A DNA stretch of 20,876 nt from an uncultured Peptococcaceae bacterium (GCA_900552455.1 URZX01000038.1:1-20876); one strand, 5' to 3'; counted from the first letter of the stretch, positions 1 through 9,320 are shown. Made by a program: numbers and translations. Notes: generated by a model from the sequence alone, not told the origin.

Positions 1-58
1 AACCCCTTACGAGATCTACTATTCGGTTGTGTTGCACTTGACTTGACAATTCAAGCAC

Positions 59-90
59 AAAAAATCGCCCCCCGTTTTCACGAGGGGCGA
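59..90 (-). terminator. Intrinsic terminator after nifJ
   Basis: Read on the minus strand, a 7-bp GC-rich stem (TCGCCCC paired with GGGGCGA, with extra pairs possible above one mismatch) is followed directly by six T residues. It begins about 23 bases after the nifJ stop codon. This is a standard Rho-independent terminator and should end the nifJ transcript. The remaining 58 bases to the window edge hold only a weak CTTGA/TCAAG inverted repeat (42-55) and no gene I can support. Confidence 0.85.
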
Positions 91-112
91 CGATCATCCG
101 ATCAGGTCGAGA

Positions 113-3100
113 TTACTTCCCAGCCATTTCTTTGTAGCGTGCATAGCGTGCCTGGCTGAGTTCCTTGGTCTGAGCATAGAGTGCTTCAGCGGTGTCTGGA
201 TGAGCCTTAGCAAGGGATGCATAGCGGGTTTCGCTCTTGAGGAAGTCTTCGAACTTATCGTAATCTGGTTCCTTGGAATCGAGAACGAATGGGTTCTTGC
301 CTTCGGCAGCGAGTTCTGGGTTGTATCTCCAGAGGTGCCAGTAGCCACAATCAACGGCTTCCTTGATGTGGGACTGAGCGATGCTCATACCCTTGCGGAT
401 ACCGTGGTTGATGCAAGGAGCGTAAGCGATGATGAGGGATGGACCCTGATATGCTTCTGCTTCTTCGATGGCCTTGACAGCCTGGTTCATGTTAGCGCCG
501 AGACCGATCTGTGCAACATAAACGTTGCCATAGATGGACTGCATAACGCCGAGGTCTTTCTTGTTGGTCTTCTTACCAGCAGCAGCGAACTGAGCAACAG
601 CTGCGAGTGGGGTAGCCTTGGAAGCCTGACCACCGGTGTTGGAGTAAACTTCGGTATCGAATACGAAGATGTTGATGTTTTCGCCAGAAGCGAGAACGTG
701 GTCAAGACCGCCGTAACCGATATCATAAGCCCAACCGTCACCACCGAGGATCCACTGGCTGCGGATCTTCAGGAAGCTGGTGTAAGCGCTGAGGTCGGTG
801 AGGTATGCATCCTTATCAGTAGCTGCTTCGAGTTCAGCAACGATGACGTCGCTTGCATCGGCAACAGCCTTGACATCATGAGCAGCCCAACCTTCGACCC
901 ACTTAGCAGCAGCTTCTTTGAGGGCTGCGCTGTAGTCGCCTTCAGCGATGACGCCGCAGAGGTAGTTGACCTTAGCTTTCATCTGCTGGTCAGCGGTGTA
1001 CATACCGAGACCAAACTGAGCGTTGTTTTCGAAGAGGGAGTTCTGCCAAGCTGGGCCCTGACCCTTTTCGTTGGTGCAGTATGGCATAGCAGGTGCTGGA
1101 GCGCCCCAGATGGAGGAGCAACCAGTGGTGTTAGCGATGACCATACGATCGCCGAAGAGCTGGGTAAGGAGCTTAGCATATGGGGTTTCACCGCAACCTG
1201 CGCAAGCGCCGGAGAATTCAAGCAGTGGGAGCTTGAACTGGCTGCCCTTGACAGTCTTGGTGTTGGTGAGTTCAGCCTTGTTGGTAACCTTATGGGTCAT
1301 GTAGGTCCAGTTTTCACGTTCGGTTTCAACGGATTTTTCTACTGGAACCATCTGCAGAGCCTTGGTCTTAGCTGGGCAAACGTTTACGCAGCTGCCGCAG
1401 CCGAGGCAGTCCATAGGGCTAACCTGTACTCTGAACTGCAGGCCAGCAAATTCCTTGCCGGTAGCTGGCTTGGTGGTCATGCTTTCAGGCTTGCCAGCCA
1501 CTTCTTCTTCGTTGAGGAGGAATGGGCGGATAGCTGCATGTGGGCAAACCAAAGAGCACTGGTTGCACTGGATGCAGTTTTCTGGGATCCATTCTGGAAC
1601 GAAGAGAGCAGCCATACGTTTTTCGTATTTGGTGGTGCCTGCTGGATAGCGGCCATCTTCCATGCCTGCGAAAGCGCTGACAGGGAGCTTGTTGCCCTGC
1701 ATAGCAGTCATTGGACGCAGAACCTTCTTAACGAATTCTGGTTCGCAAGCGCAGCGTTTTTCGGTGGATTCGGCATCCTGAGCGTCAGCCCAAGCAGCTG
1801 GAACCTGAACTTCGTGCAGAACTTCGATGGCTTTGTCAACAGCATCCCAGTTCATCTGAACGACAGCGTCGCCCTTGCGGCCATAGGTAGCCTTGATGGC
1901 ATCCTTCAGGAGCTTGACAGATTCTTCGAATGGAAGAACGCCAGTCAGTTTGAAGAATGCAGTCTGGGTAACCATGTTGGTGCGGTTGCCAAGACCAACT
2001 TCCTGTGCAACCTTGGAAGCGTCGATCGTGTAGAACTTGATGTTGTTCTGAGCGATGTAGCGCTTCATGCTTGCAGGAAGATGTTCTTCGAGTTCTTCAG
2101 GGGTCCAGGTGCAGTTGAGCAGGAAGGTACCGTTTGGCTTGAGGCCTTCGAGTACATCGTAGAGTTTTACATAGCTGGACTTGTGGCAAGCAACGTAGTC
2201 AGCCTGGTCAACTTCATAGGTGGAGCGGATCTTGCTCTTACCGAAACGCAGGGAAGAAATGGTTACGCCACCACTCTTCTTGGAGTCGTAGGAGAAGTAG
2301 CCCTGAGCATACATGTCGGTGTTGTCACCGATGATCTTGATGGCGTCTTTGTTAGCACCAACGGTACCGTCGGAGCCGTAACCCCAGAATTTGCAAGCGA
2401 TGCAATCTTCAGGAGCAGTAACAACAGGAGCGCCAACTTCGAGAGAGGTGTTGGTAACATCATCAACGATACCAACGGTGAAGTGGTTCTTAGGAGTGTC
2501 AGCCTTGAGGTTTTCATATACAGCGATGAGCTGTGCTGGAGTAACATCCTTGGAACCTAAGCCATAGCGGCCGCCAATGATCATTGGGTGCATGTCGGCA
2601 TCATAGAAGGCGGTCATAACATCTTCGTAAACTGGTTCGCCGATAGCGCCTGGTTCTTTGGAACGGTCGAGAACAGCGATTCTCTTAACAGTCTTAGGAA
2701 CAGCTGCGAGGAAGTGCTTGGTGGAGAATGGTCTGTACAGACGGATCTTCAGGAGACCAACCTTTTCGCCTTTGGCGTTGAGGTAGTCAACAACTTCTTC
2801 GAGTGCTTCGCAGACAGAACCCATTGCGATAACAATGTTTTCTGCATCTTCAGCACCATAGTAGTTGAAGAGCTTGTAGTCGCGGCCAGTCTGCTTGGAA
2901 ACTTCTTCCATGTAGTGTTCGGTGATACCAACAACATCTTCATAGTACTTGTTGGAACCTTCTCTCTGCTGGAAGAAGATATCAGGGTTCTGGTTGGTAC
3001 CCTTGGTGACAGGATGTTCAGGGTTCAGACCGCGTTCGCGGAAAGCCTTGACAGCATCCATGTCGATCTGGCCTTTGAGGAAGTCTTCGTCCATGACTTC

Positions 3101-3652
3101 GATCTTCTGGATTTCGTGAGAAGTTCTGAAACCATCGAAGAAGTGGATGAATGGTACACGGGACTTCAGGGTAGCGAGCTGAGCTACGCAGCCGAGGTCC
3201 ATAACTTCCTGTACGCTGGAGGAAGCAAGTTCAGCGAAGCCGATACCGCGGCAGAGCATAACATCGGAATGATCACCGAAGATGGACAGAGCGTGGGTAG
3301 CGATCGCACGAGCTGCAACCTGGAAAACGGTAGGAAGCAATTCACCGGCAATCTTGTACATTGCAGGGACCATCAAAAGCAGACCCTGAGAAGAAGTGTA
3401 GGTGGATGTCAGTGCACCAGCGGTCAAAGAACCGTGTACAGCACCTGCAGCACCGGCTTCGGAATCCATTTCAACAACCTTTACGGTCTGGTTGAACAGG
3501 TTCTTTCTGCCTTGAGCACTCCAAGCATCAATTTTTTCTGCCATCGGAGAAGATGGCGTGATTGGGTAGATAGCTGCAACATCAGTGAACAAATAGGACA
3601 CGTGCGCAGCAGCTGTGTTCCCATCCATGGTTTTCATGGTTTTAGTAGACAA
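113..3652 (-). CDS. nifJ: Pyruvate:ferredoxin (flavodoxin) oxidoreductase
   Basis: This homodimeric cytosolic enzyme oxidises pyruvate with CoA to acetyl-CoA and CO2 and passes electrons to ferredoxin or flavodoxin; it is central to anaerobic fermentation. The protein is 1179 residues, the usual full-length fused form. Visible landmarks are the pyruvate-binding YPITPSSP near 29-36, the EKR segment before two 4Fe-4S ferredoxin motifs (Cys693/696/699/703 and Cys749/752/755/759), and the cysteines of the cluster near TPP (817, 820, 845, 1080). The TPP motif starts with GDG near 971. I chose the TTG at 3652 because GGGAGGAGG lies 7 bases upstream; an apparent start at 3670 is itself a TTG inside that Shine-Dalgarno, and the ATG at 3637 is too far away. 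It is a single-gene unit with its own promoter and terminator. Base composition and codon use look more biased than in neighbouring polC, as expected for a highly expressed gene. Confidence 0.97.
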   Translation of the reverse strand: MSTKTMKTMDGNTAAAHVSYLFTDVAAIYPITPSSPMAEKIDAWSAQGRKNLFNQTVKVVEMDSEAGAAGAVHGSLTAGALTSTYTSSQGLLLMVPAMYKIAGELLPTVFQVAARAIATHALSIFGDHSDVMLCRGIGFAELASSSVQEVMDLGCVAQLATLKSRVPFIHFFDGFRTSHEIQKIEVMDEDFLKGQIDMDAVKAFRERGLNPEHPVTKGTNQNPDIFFQQREGSNKYYEDVVGITEHYMEEVSKQTGRDYKLFNYYGAEDAENIVIAMGSVCEALEEVVDYLNAKGEKVGLLKIRLYRPFSTKHFLAAVPKTVKRIAVLDRSKEPGAIGEPVYEDVMTAFYDADMHPMIIGGRYGLGSKDVTPAQLIAVYENLKADTPKNHFTVGIVDDVTNTSLEVGAPVVTAPEDCIACKFWGYGSDGTVGANKDAIKIIGDNTDMYAQGYFSYDSKKSGGVTISSLRFGKSKIRSTYEVDQADYVACHKSSYVKLYDVLEGLKPNGTFLLNCTWTPEELEEHLPASMKRYIAQNNIKFYTIDASKVAQEVGLGNRTNMVTQTAFFKLTGVLPFEESVKLLKDAIKATYGRKGDAVVQMNWDAVDKAIEVLHEVQVPAAWADAQDAESTEKRCACEPEFVKKVLRPMTAMQGNKLPVSAFAGMEDGRYPAGTTKYEKRMAALFVPEWIPENCIQCNQCSLVCPHAAIRPFLLNEEEVAGKPESMTTKPATGKEFAGLQFRVQVSPMDCLGCGSCVNVCPAKTKALQMVPVEKSVETERENWTYMTHKVTNKAELTNTKTVKGSQFKLPLLEFSGACAGCGETPYAKLLTQLFGDRMVIANTTGCSSIWGAPAPAMPYCTNEKGQGPAWQNSLFENNAQFGLGMYTADQQMKAKVNYLCGVIAEGDYSAALKEAAAKWVEGWAAHDVKAVADASDVIVAELEAATDKDAYLTDLSAYTSFLKIRSQWILGGDGWAYDIGYGGLDHVLASGENINIFVFDTEVYSNTGGQASKATPLAAVAQFAAAGKKTNKKDLGVMQSIYGNVYVAQIGLGANMNQAVKAIEEAEAYQGPSLIIAYAPCINHGIRKGMSIAQSHIKEAVDCGYWHLWRYNPELAAEGKNPFVLDSKEPDYDKFEDFLKSETRYASLAKAHPDTAEALYAQTKELSQARYARYKEMAGK

Positions 3653-3694
3653 TTTAAGTCCTCCTCCCAAAAATTTAAAAACCTCTTTAGCCTT

Positions 3695-3723
3695 ATTCTA
3701 GCACAATTGTTAAGGGAACTCAA
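3695..3723 (-). promoter_or_regulatory. Sigma-A-type promoter of nifJ
   Basis: On the minus strand TTGAGT (3718-3723) is separated by exactly 17 bases from TAGAAT (3695-3700). TGC directly before the -10 box makes it an extended -10 element. Transcription would begin near 3688, giving a leader of about 35 bases that contains the strong GGGAGGAGG ribosome binding site. The surrounding polC-nifJ gap (3653-3782) is AT-rich, and I see no convincing polC terminator in it, so some readthrough from polC is possible. Confidence 0.75.
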
Positions 3724-3782
3724 TTTACTTGTTCGATAAAATGCTCATAATATATAAGTATAGCTTATGGAAATGAACGTTG

Positions 3783-6700
3783 TCAGAATAGTACGATTTG
3801 ATCGAGCTCCGGCAATTGTCCCACTATTCTCAAACATTTAAACTTTTCGATCATTGCGTCACCCACTCGACCGCGCTTCTTCATGTCCTCCAGCGACGAA
3901 TACGGCTTCTCTTCGCGGCCTTTGACAATGTCCTCTGCCTGCGAGGCGCCGAGACCATCGATGGCGATGAGCGGCGGCAAGAGCGCATTTTCCTCTTCCC
4001 GGATGACAAAGCGCGTGGCCAGCGATTCTTCCAGACTCACCGGCAGCACCTTGTAGCCGCGGCAGTAAAGCTCCAGCGCCACTTCCAGCACGCTGACCTT
4101 GCTCTTGTCCTTGGCCGACATGCCGCCCTGCTGTGCGTAGAGATCGAGGATCGCCTTGCGCACCGCCTCCTCTCCTTCCTGGATGATCGCGATGTCAAAA
4201 TCGTCGATCCCGCGCACGGAAAAATAGCTGGCGTAAAACGCAAGTGGCTGGTTGATCTTGAACCAGGCAATGCGGAACGCCATCATCACGTAGGCGACAG
4301 CGTGCGCCTTCGGGAACAGATACTTGATCTTTTTGCAGGAGTCGATGAACCACTGCGGGATCTTCGCTTCATGCATCGCAGCCTCCTGGTCTTCCTTGAG
4401 GCCGCGCCCCTTGCGCACCCCCTCCATGATCTTAAAGGAGACACTCTCATCCATGCCATGCTGGATCAGATAGAGCATGATGTCGTCGCGCGTGGAAATC
4501 GTCTCCGAGACTGGCGCGATCTTGTTTCTGATGAGATCCTGGGCGTTGTTGAGCCAAACGTCTGTGCCATGGGAAAAGCCGGATATCCGCAAAAGCTCGG
4601 CGAAAGCCGTTGGATGCGTGTCTTCGAGCATCTGGCGCGTAAAGCTCGTGTTGAATTCCGGAATGCCGTAGGTAGCGACTGGCGAATTCAGCCGCTCCGG
4701 CGTGACGCCGATGGCGTCTGTCGAAGAAAAGAGCGAAAGCGTCGCCTGATCGTCCAGCGGCACCGTCGTCGGGTTGATGCCTGTGAGATCGCCGAGCATC
4801 TTGATGACCGTCGGATCATCGTGGCCGAGAATGTCGAGCTTGACCAGCCCCTGGTCGATCTTGTGGTAGTCGAAATGGGTCGTGACCGTCTCTGTCTTCA
4901 CGTCGTCGGCAGGACGCTGCAGCGGTGTGAAATCGTGTACGTCGACGCCCTTCGGCACAACGACGAGCCCACCAGGATGCTGGCCCGTCGTGCGCTTGAC
5001 GCCTGTGCAGCCGATCTTGAGACGGTTGATCTCCGCCTCGCGCTTCTTTTCGCCGACCTCGTCGAAGAATTTGCGCACATAGCCGTAGGCTGTTTTTTCA
5101 GCGACCGTCGCCAGGGTTCCTGCGCGGAAAACGTTGTCCTTGCCGAAAAGTTCTTCTGTGTAGGCATGGGCGCCGCTCTGGTAATCGCCGGAGAAGTTCA
5201 GATCGATATCCGGAATCTTGTCGCCCTTGAAGCCAAGGAAGATCTCAAACGGGATGTCGAAGCCGTCCTTCTCCATCTTCGTGCCACAGACCGGACAGTC
5301 CTTGTCAGGCATGTCCACGCCGGTGCCATACTCGCTGCTGTCGAAAAACTCGCTGTGCTCGCAGTGCGGACAGCGGTAATGCGGCGGCAGCGCATTGACC
5401 TCGGTGATATTGGTGAAATAGGCCACGACCGACGATCCGACCGAACCACGGGAACCGACGACATAACCATTTTCGTTGGAATTTTTGACGAGCTTGTGGG
5501 CGATCAGATAGAGCACCGCGTAACCGTTGCCAATGATCGACTTCAGCTCCTTGTCGATGCGCTTCTGGATCAACTCCGGCAACGGATCGCCATACATGCG
5601 ATGCGCCTTTTCCAGCGTCAGCTCCTCGATCTGCTGCTCGGCGCCGTCGATCTTTGGTGCGTGCAACACCGTCGGCACTGGCACAATGTCCTCAAAATCT
5701 TCGATGATGGCGTTGGGATTTTTCACGACAACGTTGTACGCCTCTTCCTCGCCGAGGTAGGCAAATTCTTCGAGCATCTCTTCTGTCGTGCGATAATACA
5801 GCGGCGCCTGCTCCTCTGCGTCCTTGAAGCCACGGCTTTTCATGATGATGGCACGGTTCAGGGCGTCGTCCTCGTTGGCAAAATGCACGTCGCAGGTGGC
5901 GACGACAGGCTTGTTCAGCCGCTTGCCAAGGTCGAACAAAGCACGGTTGAGATCGCGCAGTCCCTCTTCGTCGGCGATGGTGCCATTGCGCACCATGAAG
6001 TAGTTGTTGGCGATCGGCTGGATCTCAATGTAATCGTAGAAGCTGGCGAGTTTTTCCAATCCTTCCGGATCGTCAGGATTGGCCACGAGATAGCGCATCA
6101 GCTCGCCCGCTTCGCAGGCACTGCCGACAACGAGCCCTTCCCGGGCATAGTTGATGAGCCGCTTGGGAATGCGCGGACGGCGGTGGAAATAGCGCAGCTG
6201 CGATTCGGTGACCAGGCGGTAGAGATTTTTCAGGCCTGTCGCGTTCTTCGCCAGCAGGATACAGTGGTAGCTTTTACGATCGCGCAGATTCACCGCCGGC
6301 TCGTCGTCGTCAATGATGTAGGCCTCGATGCCGTAGATGATCTTGACCCCGTTCTTCTGCCCGGCGGAATACGCATCTGGGAACGCCTGCACAACGCCGT
6401 GGTCTGTCACAGCAATGGCCTTGTGGCCGAGCTGCGCCGCCAGCTTGATCAGGTCCTTGATGTCGTTCATGCCATCCATGCTGCTCATCTGCGTATGCAG
6501 ATGCAGCTCCACGCGTTTTTCCGGCGCGTTGTCGATGCGGCAGGCGAGCGTCGCCTGGTTGATGTCGTTGACGATCATGCCGAGCTCGTTGGAATAATTG
6601 TCATACTGCACCTTGCCGCGCACCTTGATCGCCTTCGCTTCCTTGAGCGCGGTTTTCAGCGTGTCGGCTTCGTCCTTGTCGGCAAACACCTTGCAATCGA

Positions 6701-7508
6701 TCGAGTCGGTGTGGTCCGTCAGCGAGAACATGATCAGCGAACGGCCGCTCTTGAGCTCGCGGCTGTCGAGGCTGAAGATCGTGCCTGCCAGGCAGACGCT
6801 TTTTTCCTCGTCCTCGATCTCAGAAACAGCGACCACCGGCGCCTTGATAAGCTTGCCTTTGAGCACGCCCGCCGGCGCCGGCACGCCGCTTGCAGGACGG
6901 TTGCCCTTGCTGCCGTCGCGCTTTGGCGCGGTGCGATTGCTCTGCGCTTTCTTTTCCTCGCGCATCTGCGCCCACTGCTGCGACGGGCCGAAATAATCGT
7001 CTGGCACCGGCGCGAGGGTTTCATCCTCCTTGAAGCAGGTCTCCACCTTCACGTTCTTCTGACACATCTGTGCCAAAAGGCGTTCACAATCGCTCGTGAA
7101 CGCCTTGGTATTGATGCGGCTTTGATATGCGATCCTGTTCGAGCAGCGAATGCGTACAGCGCCTTCCTCTGAGACCTCGTCGATCTTCAAAAAGATGTGG
7201 AAATTTTCCACGCCCAACAGCTGCCAGAGCACCTCTGGCTCGCTCGTGATCTCCGCCAGCGAATAGCCGTCGTAAACCGGCACCAGCTGCACATCGAGAT
7301 GCGCCGTTTCCGGCAGGGCGTGCTTCATCTGCTCGCGGTAATAGGCGGCCAGCTGAACGTACTCGTCGCCAGCGAGGATCCGCGGCATCTGGATGCGCGC
7401 TGCAAGGAGCCGCTGCGTCTTGAACAGTTCGATTTTTTTCACAGTACATTGTCTGGCGTAATCGCAGCAGTCAAAACTGCGCGCCTGTGCTTCCTGTGCT
7501 GTGCTCAC
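3783..7508 (-). CDS. polC: DNA polymerase III alpha subunit, PolC type, lacking the exonuclease domain
   Basis: This is the replicative DNA polymerase of low-GC Gram-positive lineages. Domains in order are an N-terminal region (1-230), an OB fold (about 237-318), a PHP domain (about 332-600), a zinc motif (Cys713/716/738/741), the palm with DIDLNF at 767-772 and KLDILGHDD at 890-898, and a C-terminal beta-clamp motif QIVLF at the extreme end. The protein is 1241 residues, against 1437 in B. subtilis. The shortfall sits between EAYIIDDDEP (395-404) and SYHCILLAKN (413-422), exactly where other PolC proteins carry a DnaQ-like proofreading domain of about 190 residues; no DxE exonuclease motif is present. 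PHP metal ligands appear complete. The start is GTG at 7508 with AGGTGAT 6 bases upstream; an ATG two bases further upstream is immediately followed by TGA. It lies 16 bases after proS and is probably co-transcribed with it. Confidence 0.96.
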   Translation of the reverse strand: MSTAQEAQARSFDCCDYARQCTVKKIELFKTQRLLAARIQMPRILAGDEYVQLAAYYREQMKHALPETAHLDVQLVPVYDGYSLAEITSEPEVLWQLLGVENFHIFLKIDEVSEEGAVRIRCSNRIAYQSRINTKAFTSDCERLLAQMCQKNVKVETCFKEDETLAPVPDDYFGPSQQWAQMREEKKAQSNRTAPKRDGSKGNRPASGVPAPAGVLKGKLIKAPVVAVSEIEDEEKSVCLAGTIFSLDSRELKSGRSLIMFSLTDHTDSIDCKVFADKDEADTLKTALKEAKAIKVRGKVQYDNYSNELGMIVNDINQATLACRIDNAPEKRVELHLHTQMSSMDGMNDIKDLIKLAAQLGHKAIAVTDHGVVQAFPDAYSAGQKNGVKIIYGIEAYIIDDDEPAVNLRDRKSYHCILLAKNATGLKNLYRLVTESQLRYFHRRPRIPKRLINYAREGLVVGSACEAGELMRYLVANPDDPEGLEKLASFYDYIEIQPIANNYFMVRNGTIADEEGLRDLNRALFDLGKRLNKPVVATCDVHFANEDDALNRAIIMKSRGFKDAEEQAPLYYRTTEEMLEEFAYLGEEEAYNVVVKNPNAIIEDFEDIVPVPTVLHAPKIDGAEQQIEELTLEKAHRMYGDPLPELIQKRIDKELKSIIGNGYAVLYLIAHKLVKNSNENGYVVGSRGSVGSSVVAYFTNITEVNALPPHYRCPHCEHSEFFDSSEYGTGVDMPDKDCPVCGTKMEKDGFDIPFEIFLGFKGDKIPDIDLNFSGDYQSGAHAYTEELFGKDNVFRAGTLATVAEKTAYGYVRKFFDEVGEKKREAEINRLKIGCTGVKRTTGQHPGGLVVVPKGVDVHDFTPLQRPADDVKTETVTTHFDYHKIDQGLVKLDILGHDDPTVIKMLGDLTGINPTTVPLDDQATLSLFSSTDAIGVTPERLNSPVATYGIPEFNTSFTRQMLEDTHPTAFAELLRISGFSHGTDVWLNNAQDLIRNKIAPVSETISTRDDIMLYLIQHGMDESVSFKIMEGVRKGRGLKEDQEAAMHEAKIPQWFIDSCKKIKYLFPKAHAVAYVMMAFRIAWFKINQPLAFYASYFSVRGIDDFDIAIIQEGEEAVRKAILDLYAQQGGMSAKDKSKVSVLEVALELYCRGYKVLPVSLEESLATRFVIREEENALLPPLIAIDGLGASQAEDIVKGREEKPYSSLEDMKKRGRVGDAMIEKFKCLRIVGQLPELDQIVLF

Positions 7509-7524
7509 ATTGCATCACCTGAAA

Positions 7525-9228
7525 TCATTCGTTGTAGAAAGCAGTCAGTTTTTCGATCACTTCATCCATCGTCAGCTCCAGCACCTCGTCGGACGTGCGC
7601 AGCTTGTATTCAACGATGCCTTCACCGATCTTCTTGCCCACAGTGATGCGCACCGGCAGACCGATGAGATCGGCGTCGTTGAATTTAACCCCGGCGCGCT
7701 CCTTGCGATCATCCATGAGGATGTCGAAGCCCGCTTCCTGGAGACGGTTGTAGAGCACTTCGCCAGCGTCCATCTGCTCTTCGTCCTTGACATTGACGAT
7801 GACCAGGCTGGCGTGGTAAGGTGCCATCGCCTTTGGCCAGACGAGGCCTTTCTCGTCATAGTGCTGCTCCACAGCTGCTGCGATGGTGCGGCTCACACCG
7901 ATGCCATAGCAGCCCATCTGCAGCACAACGCTCTTGCCGTTTTCGTCGAGCACCGTCGCGCCAAGGGCTTCCGAATATTTCGTGCCCAGCTTGAAGACCT
8001 GGCCCACCTCAATGCCGCGGGCTGTTTTGATCGTACCGCCGCAGATCGGGCATTTTTCGCCTTCGTTGAGCATGCGCAGATCGTGGTAGGTGACCTCCGG
8101 CAGATCGCGCGCCATGTCCACGTGGATGAAGTGGTAGCCGTCCTCGTTGGCGCCACAGGCCAGACCTGTGCGTCCCTGAAGCTCGAGATCCGCGTAGATC
8201 TTAATGTCCTTGAGTCCCACAGGACCGAGAGAACCTGGATGCGCGCCAATCTTTTCGACGATGAAGTCTTCGTCTGCCATTTCGATCTCGCTCACACATG
8301 GATGCACGCGCATCACCTTGACGTCGTTGACCTCGCGGTCGCCGCGCACCAGCACCATGATCAGCTCGTCGTCGGCACGCATCAGCACACTCTTGATGGA
8401 GTTCTCTGGCGTATCGCCGAGGAAGTTGCAGATGTCTTCGATCGTCGCGATGTTTGGCGTCTCGATCTTTTCGATCGCCGCCGTGTCGTGCTTATCCTCG
8501 CAGGCCACCGGCTTCGCTTCTGCGATCTCGATATTGGCAGCAAAATCGCAGCTGTCGCAATACGCGATCGTCGCTTCGCCGTTTTCAGCCAGCACCATGA
8601 ATTCGTGCGTGTAGCCGCCGCCGATCTGACCGCTGTCAGCCAGCACCGGACGGAATTTCAGCCCGCAGCGCGTGAAGACACGGCTGTAAGCGTCGTACAT
8701 TTCGCGATAAGCCTGATCCAGCCCCGCTTCATCCATGTCGAAGGAATAGAGATCCTTCATCACAAATTCGCGACCGCGCATCAGCCCAAAACGTGGGCGG
8801 CGTTCGTCGCGGTATTTGTTCTGGATCTGATAGAGACGCAACGGCAGCTGCTTGTAGCTGCGGATGAACTGACGGCAGATGTCCGTGACAACCTCCTCGT
8901 GCGTTGGCCCCAGGCAGAATTCGCGCCCGTGGCGGTCAACCACGCGCATCATCTCGTCGCCATACGCGCCCCAGCGGCCGCTTTCCTGCCAGAGCTCTGC
9001 AGGCTGCGTGATCGGCATCAGGATCTCCTGCCCATCGGCAGCGTCCATCTCCTCGCGCACGATCTTCTCCACCTTCGCCAGCACGCGCTTGCCCAGCGGC
9101 AGATAGGTGTACATCCCTGCAGCCACCTTCTGGATATAGCCCGCCTTCAGGAGCAGCTGATGGCTTGGGATCTGCGCTTCAGCAGGCACATCGCGCAGCG
9201 TAGGGATCAAAGCATGTTTCATTCTCAT
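7525..9228 (-). CDS. proS: Prolyl-tRNA synthetase, bacterial type with editing domain
   Basis: This cytosolic class II aminoacyl-tRNA synthetase charges tRNA-Pro. The protein is 567 residues, typical of the bacterial form (E. coli 572). Motif 2 is seen around RDERRPRFG (140-148) and motif 3 around GIGVSR (442-447). Between them lies the INS editing domain (about 225-405), with lysine at position 279, matching the conserved editing-domain lysine of the E. coli enzyme, so hydrolysis of mischarged Ala-tRNA is expected. The anticodon-binding domain fills about 470-567. I chose the ATG at 9228 (MRMKHALIPT), with GGAGG 11-12 bases upstream; the open frame extends 26 codons further, but only through the leader and the Shine-Dalgarno. 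It has its own promoter, leads a proS-polC pair, and has a leader of only about 40 bases, too short for a T-box. Confidence 0.97.
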   Translation of the reverse strand: MRMKHALIPTLRDVPAEAQIPSHQLLLKAGYIQKVAAGMYTYLPLGKRVLAKVEKIVREEMDAADGQEILMPITQPAELWQESGRWGAYGDEMMRVVDRHGREFCLGPTHEEVVTDICRQFIRSYKQLPLRLYQIQNKYRDERRPRFGLMRGREFVMKDLYSFDMDEAGLDQAYREMYDAYSRVFTRCGLKFRPVLADSGQIGGGYTHEFMVLAENGEATIAYCDSCDFAANIEIAEAKPVACEDKHDTAAIEKIETPNIATIEDICNFLGDTPENSIKSVLMRADDELIMVLVRGDREVNDVKVMRVHPCVSEIEMADEDFIVEKIGAHPGSLGPVGLKDIKIYADLELQGRTGLACGANEDGYHFIHVDMARDLPEVTYHDLRMLNEGEKCPICGGTIKTARGIEVGQVFKLGTKYSEALGATVLDENGKSVVLQMGCYGIGVSRTIAAAVEQHYDEKGLVWPKAMAPYHASLVIVNVKDEEQMDAGEVLYNRLQEAGFDILMDDRKERAGVKFNDADLIGLPVRITVGKKIGEGIVEYKLRTSDEVLELTMDEVIEKLTAFYNE

Positions 9229-9277
9229 AAGATCAACAACCTCCAAATTGTGGTTCGTTCTTTGTTTACAACATTTA

Positions 9278-9306
9278 ATTATACGAGATGCCGCAGCCGA
9301 ACGCAA
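9278..9306 (-). promoter_or_regulatory. Sigma-A-type promoter of proS-polC
   Basis: Minus-strand TTGCGT (9301-9306), a 17-base spacer and a perfect TATAAT (9278-9283). The predicted start of transcription is near 9271, about 43 bases before the proS ATG. It sits just downstream of the hairpin that ends the preceding gene, so proS-polC forms its own unit. Confidence 0.85.
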
Positions 9307-9320
9307 TCATTCCCGCAGAA

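Noticed and set aside
42..55. CTTGA/TCAAG inverted repeat and a TTGACA hexamer near the left edge
   Set aside because: The stem is only 5 bp with no T-run, and no matching -10 box lies at the right spacing for the hexamer.
200..2560. Very long plus-strand open frame (786 codons) opposite nifJ, and another (1124 codons) at 3798-7172 opposite polC
   Set aside because: Both are exact antisense shadows of convincing genes. They stay open because the coding strand largely avoids TTA, CTA and TCA codons in that register. The translations show no known domain, and there are no sensible starts or ribosome sites.
3724..3782. Terminator after polC
   Set aside because: Only a 5-bp AT-rich inverted repeat (ATAAG/CTTAT) is visible, without a T-run. 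I could not support a terminator call.
9229..9277. T-box riboswitch ahead of proS
   Set aside because: The predicted promoter leaves a leader of only about 40 bases, and there is no T-box sequence or specifier hairpin.
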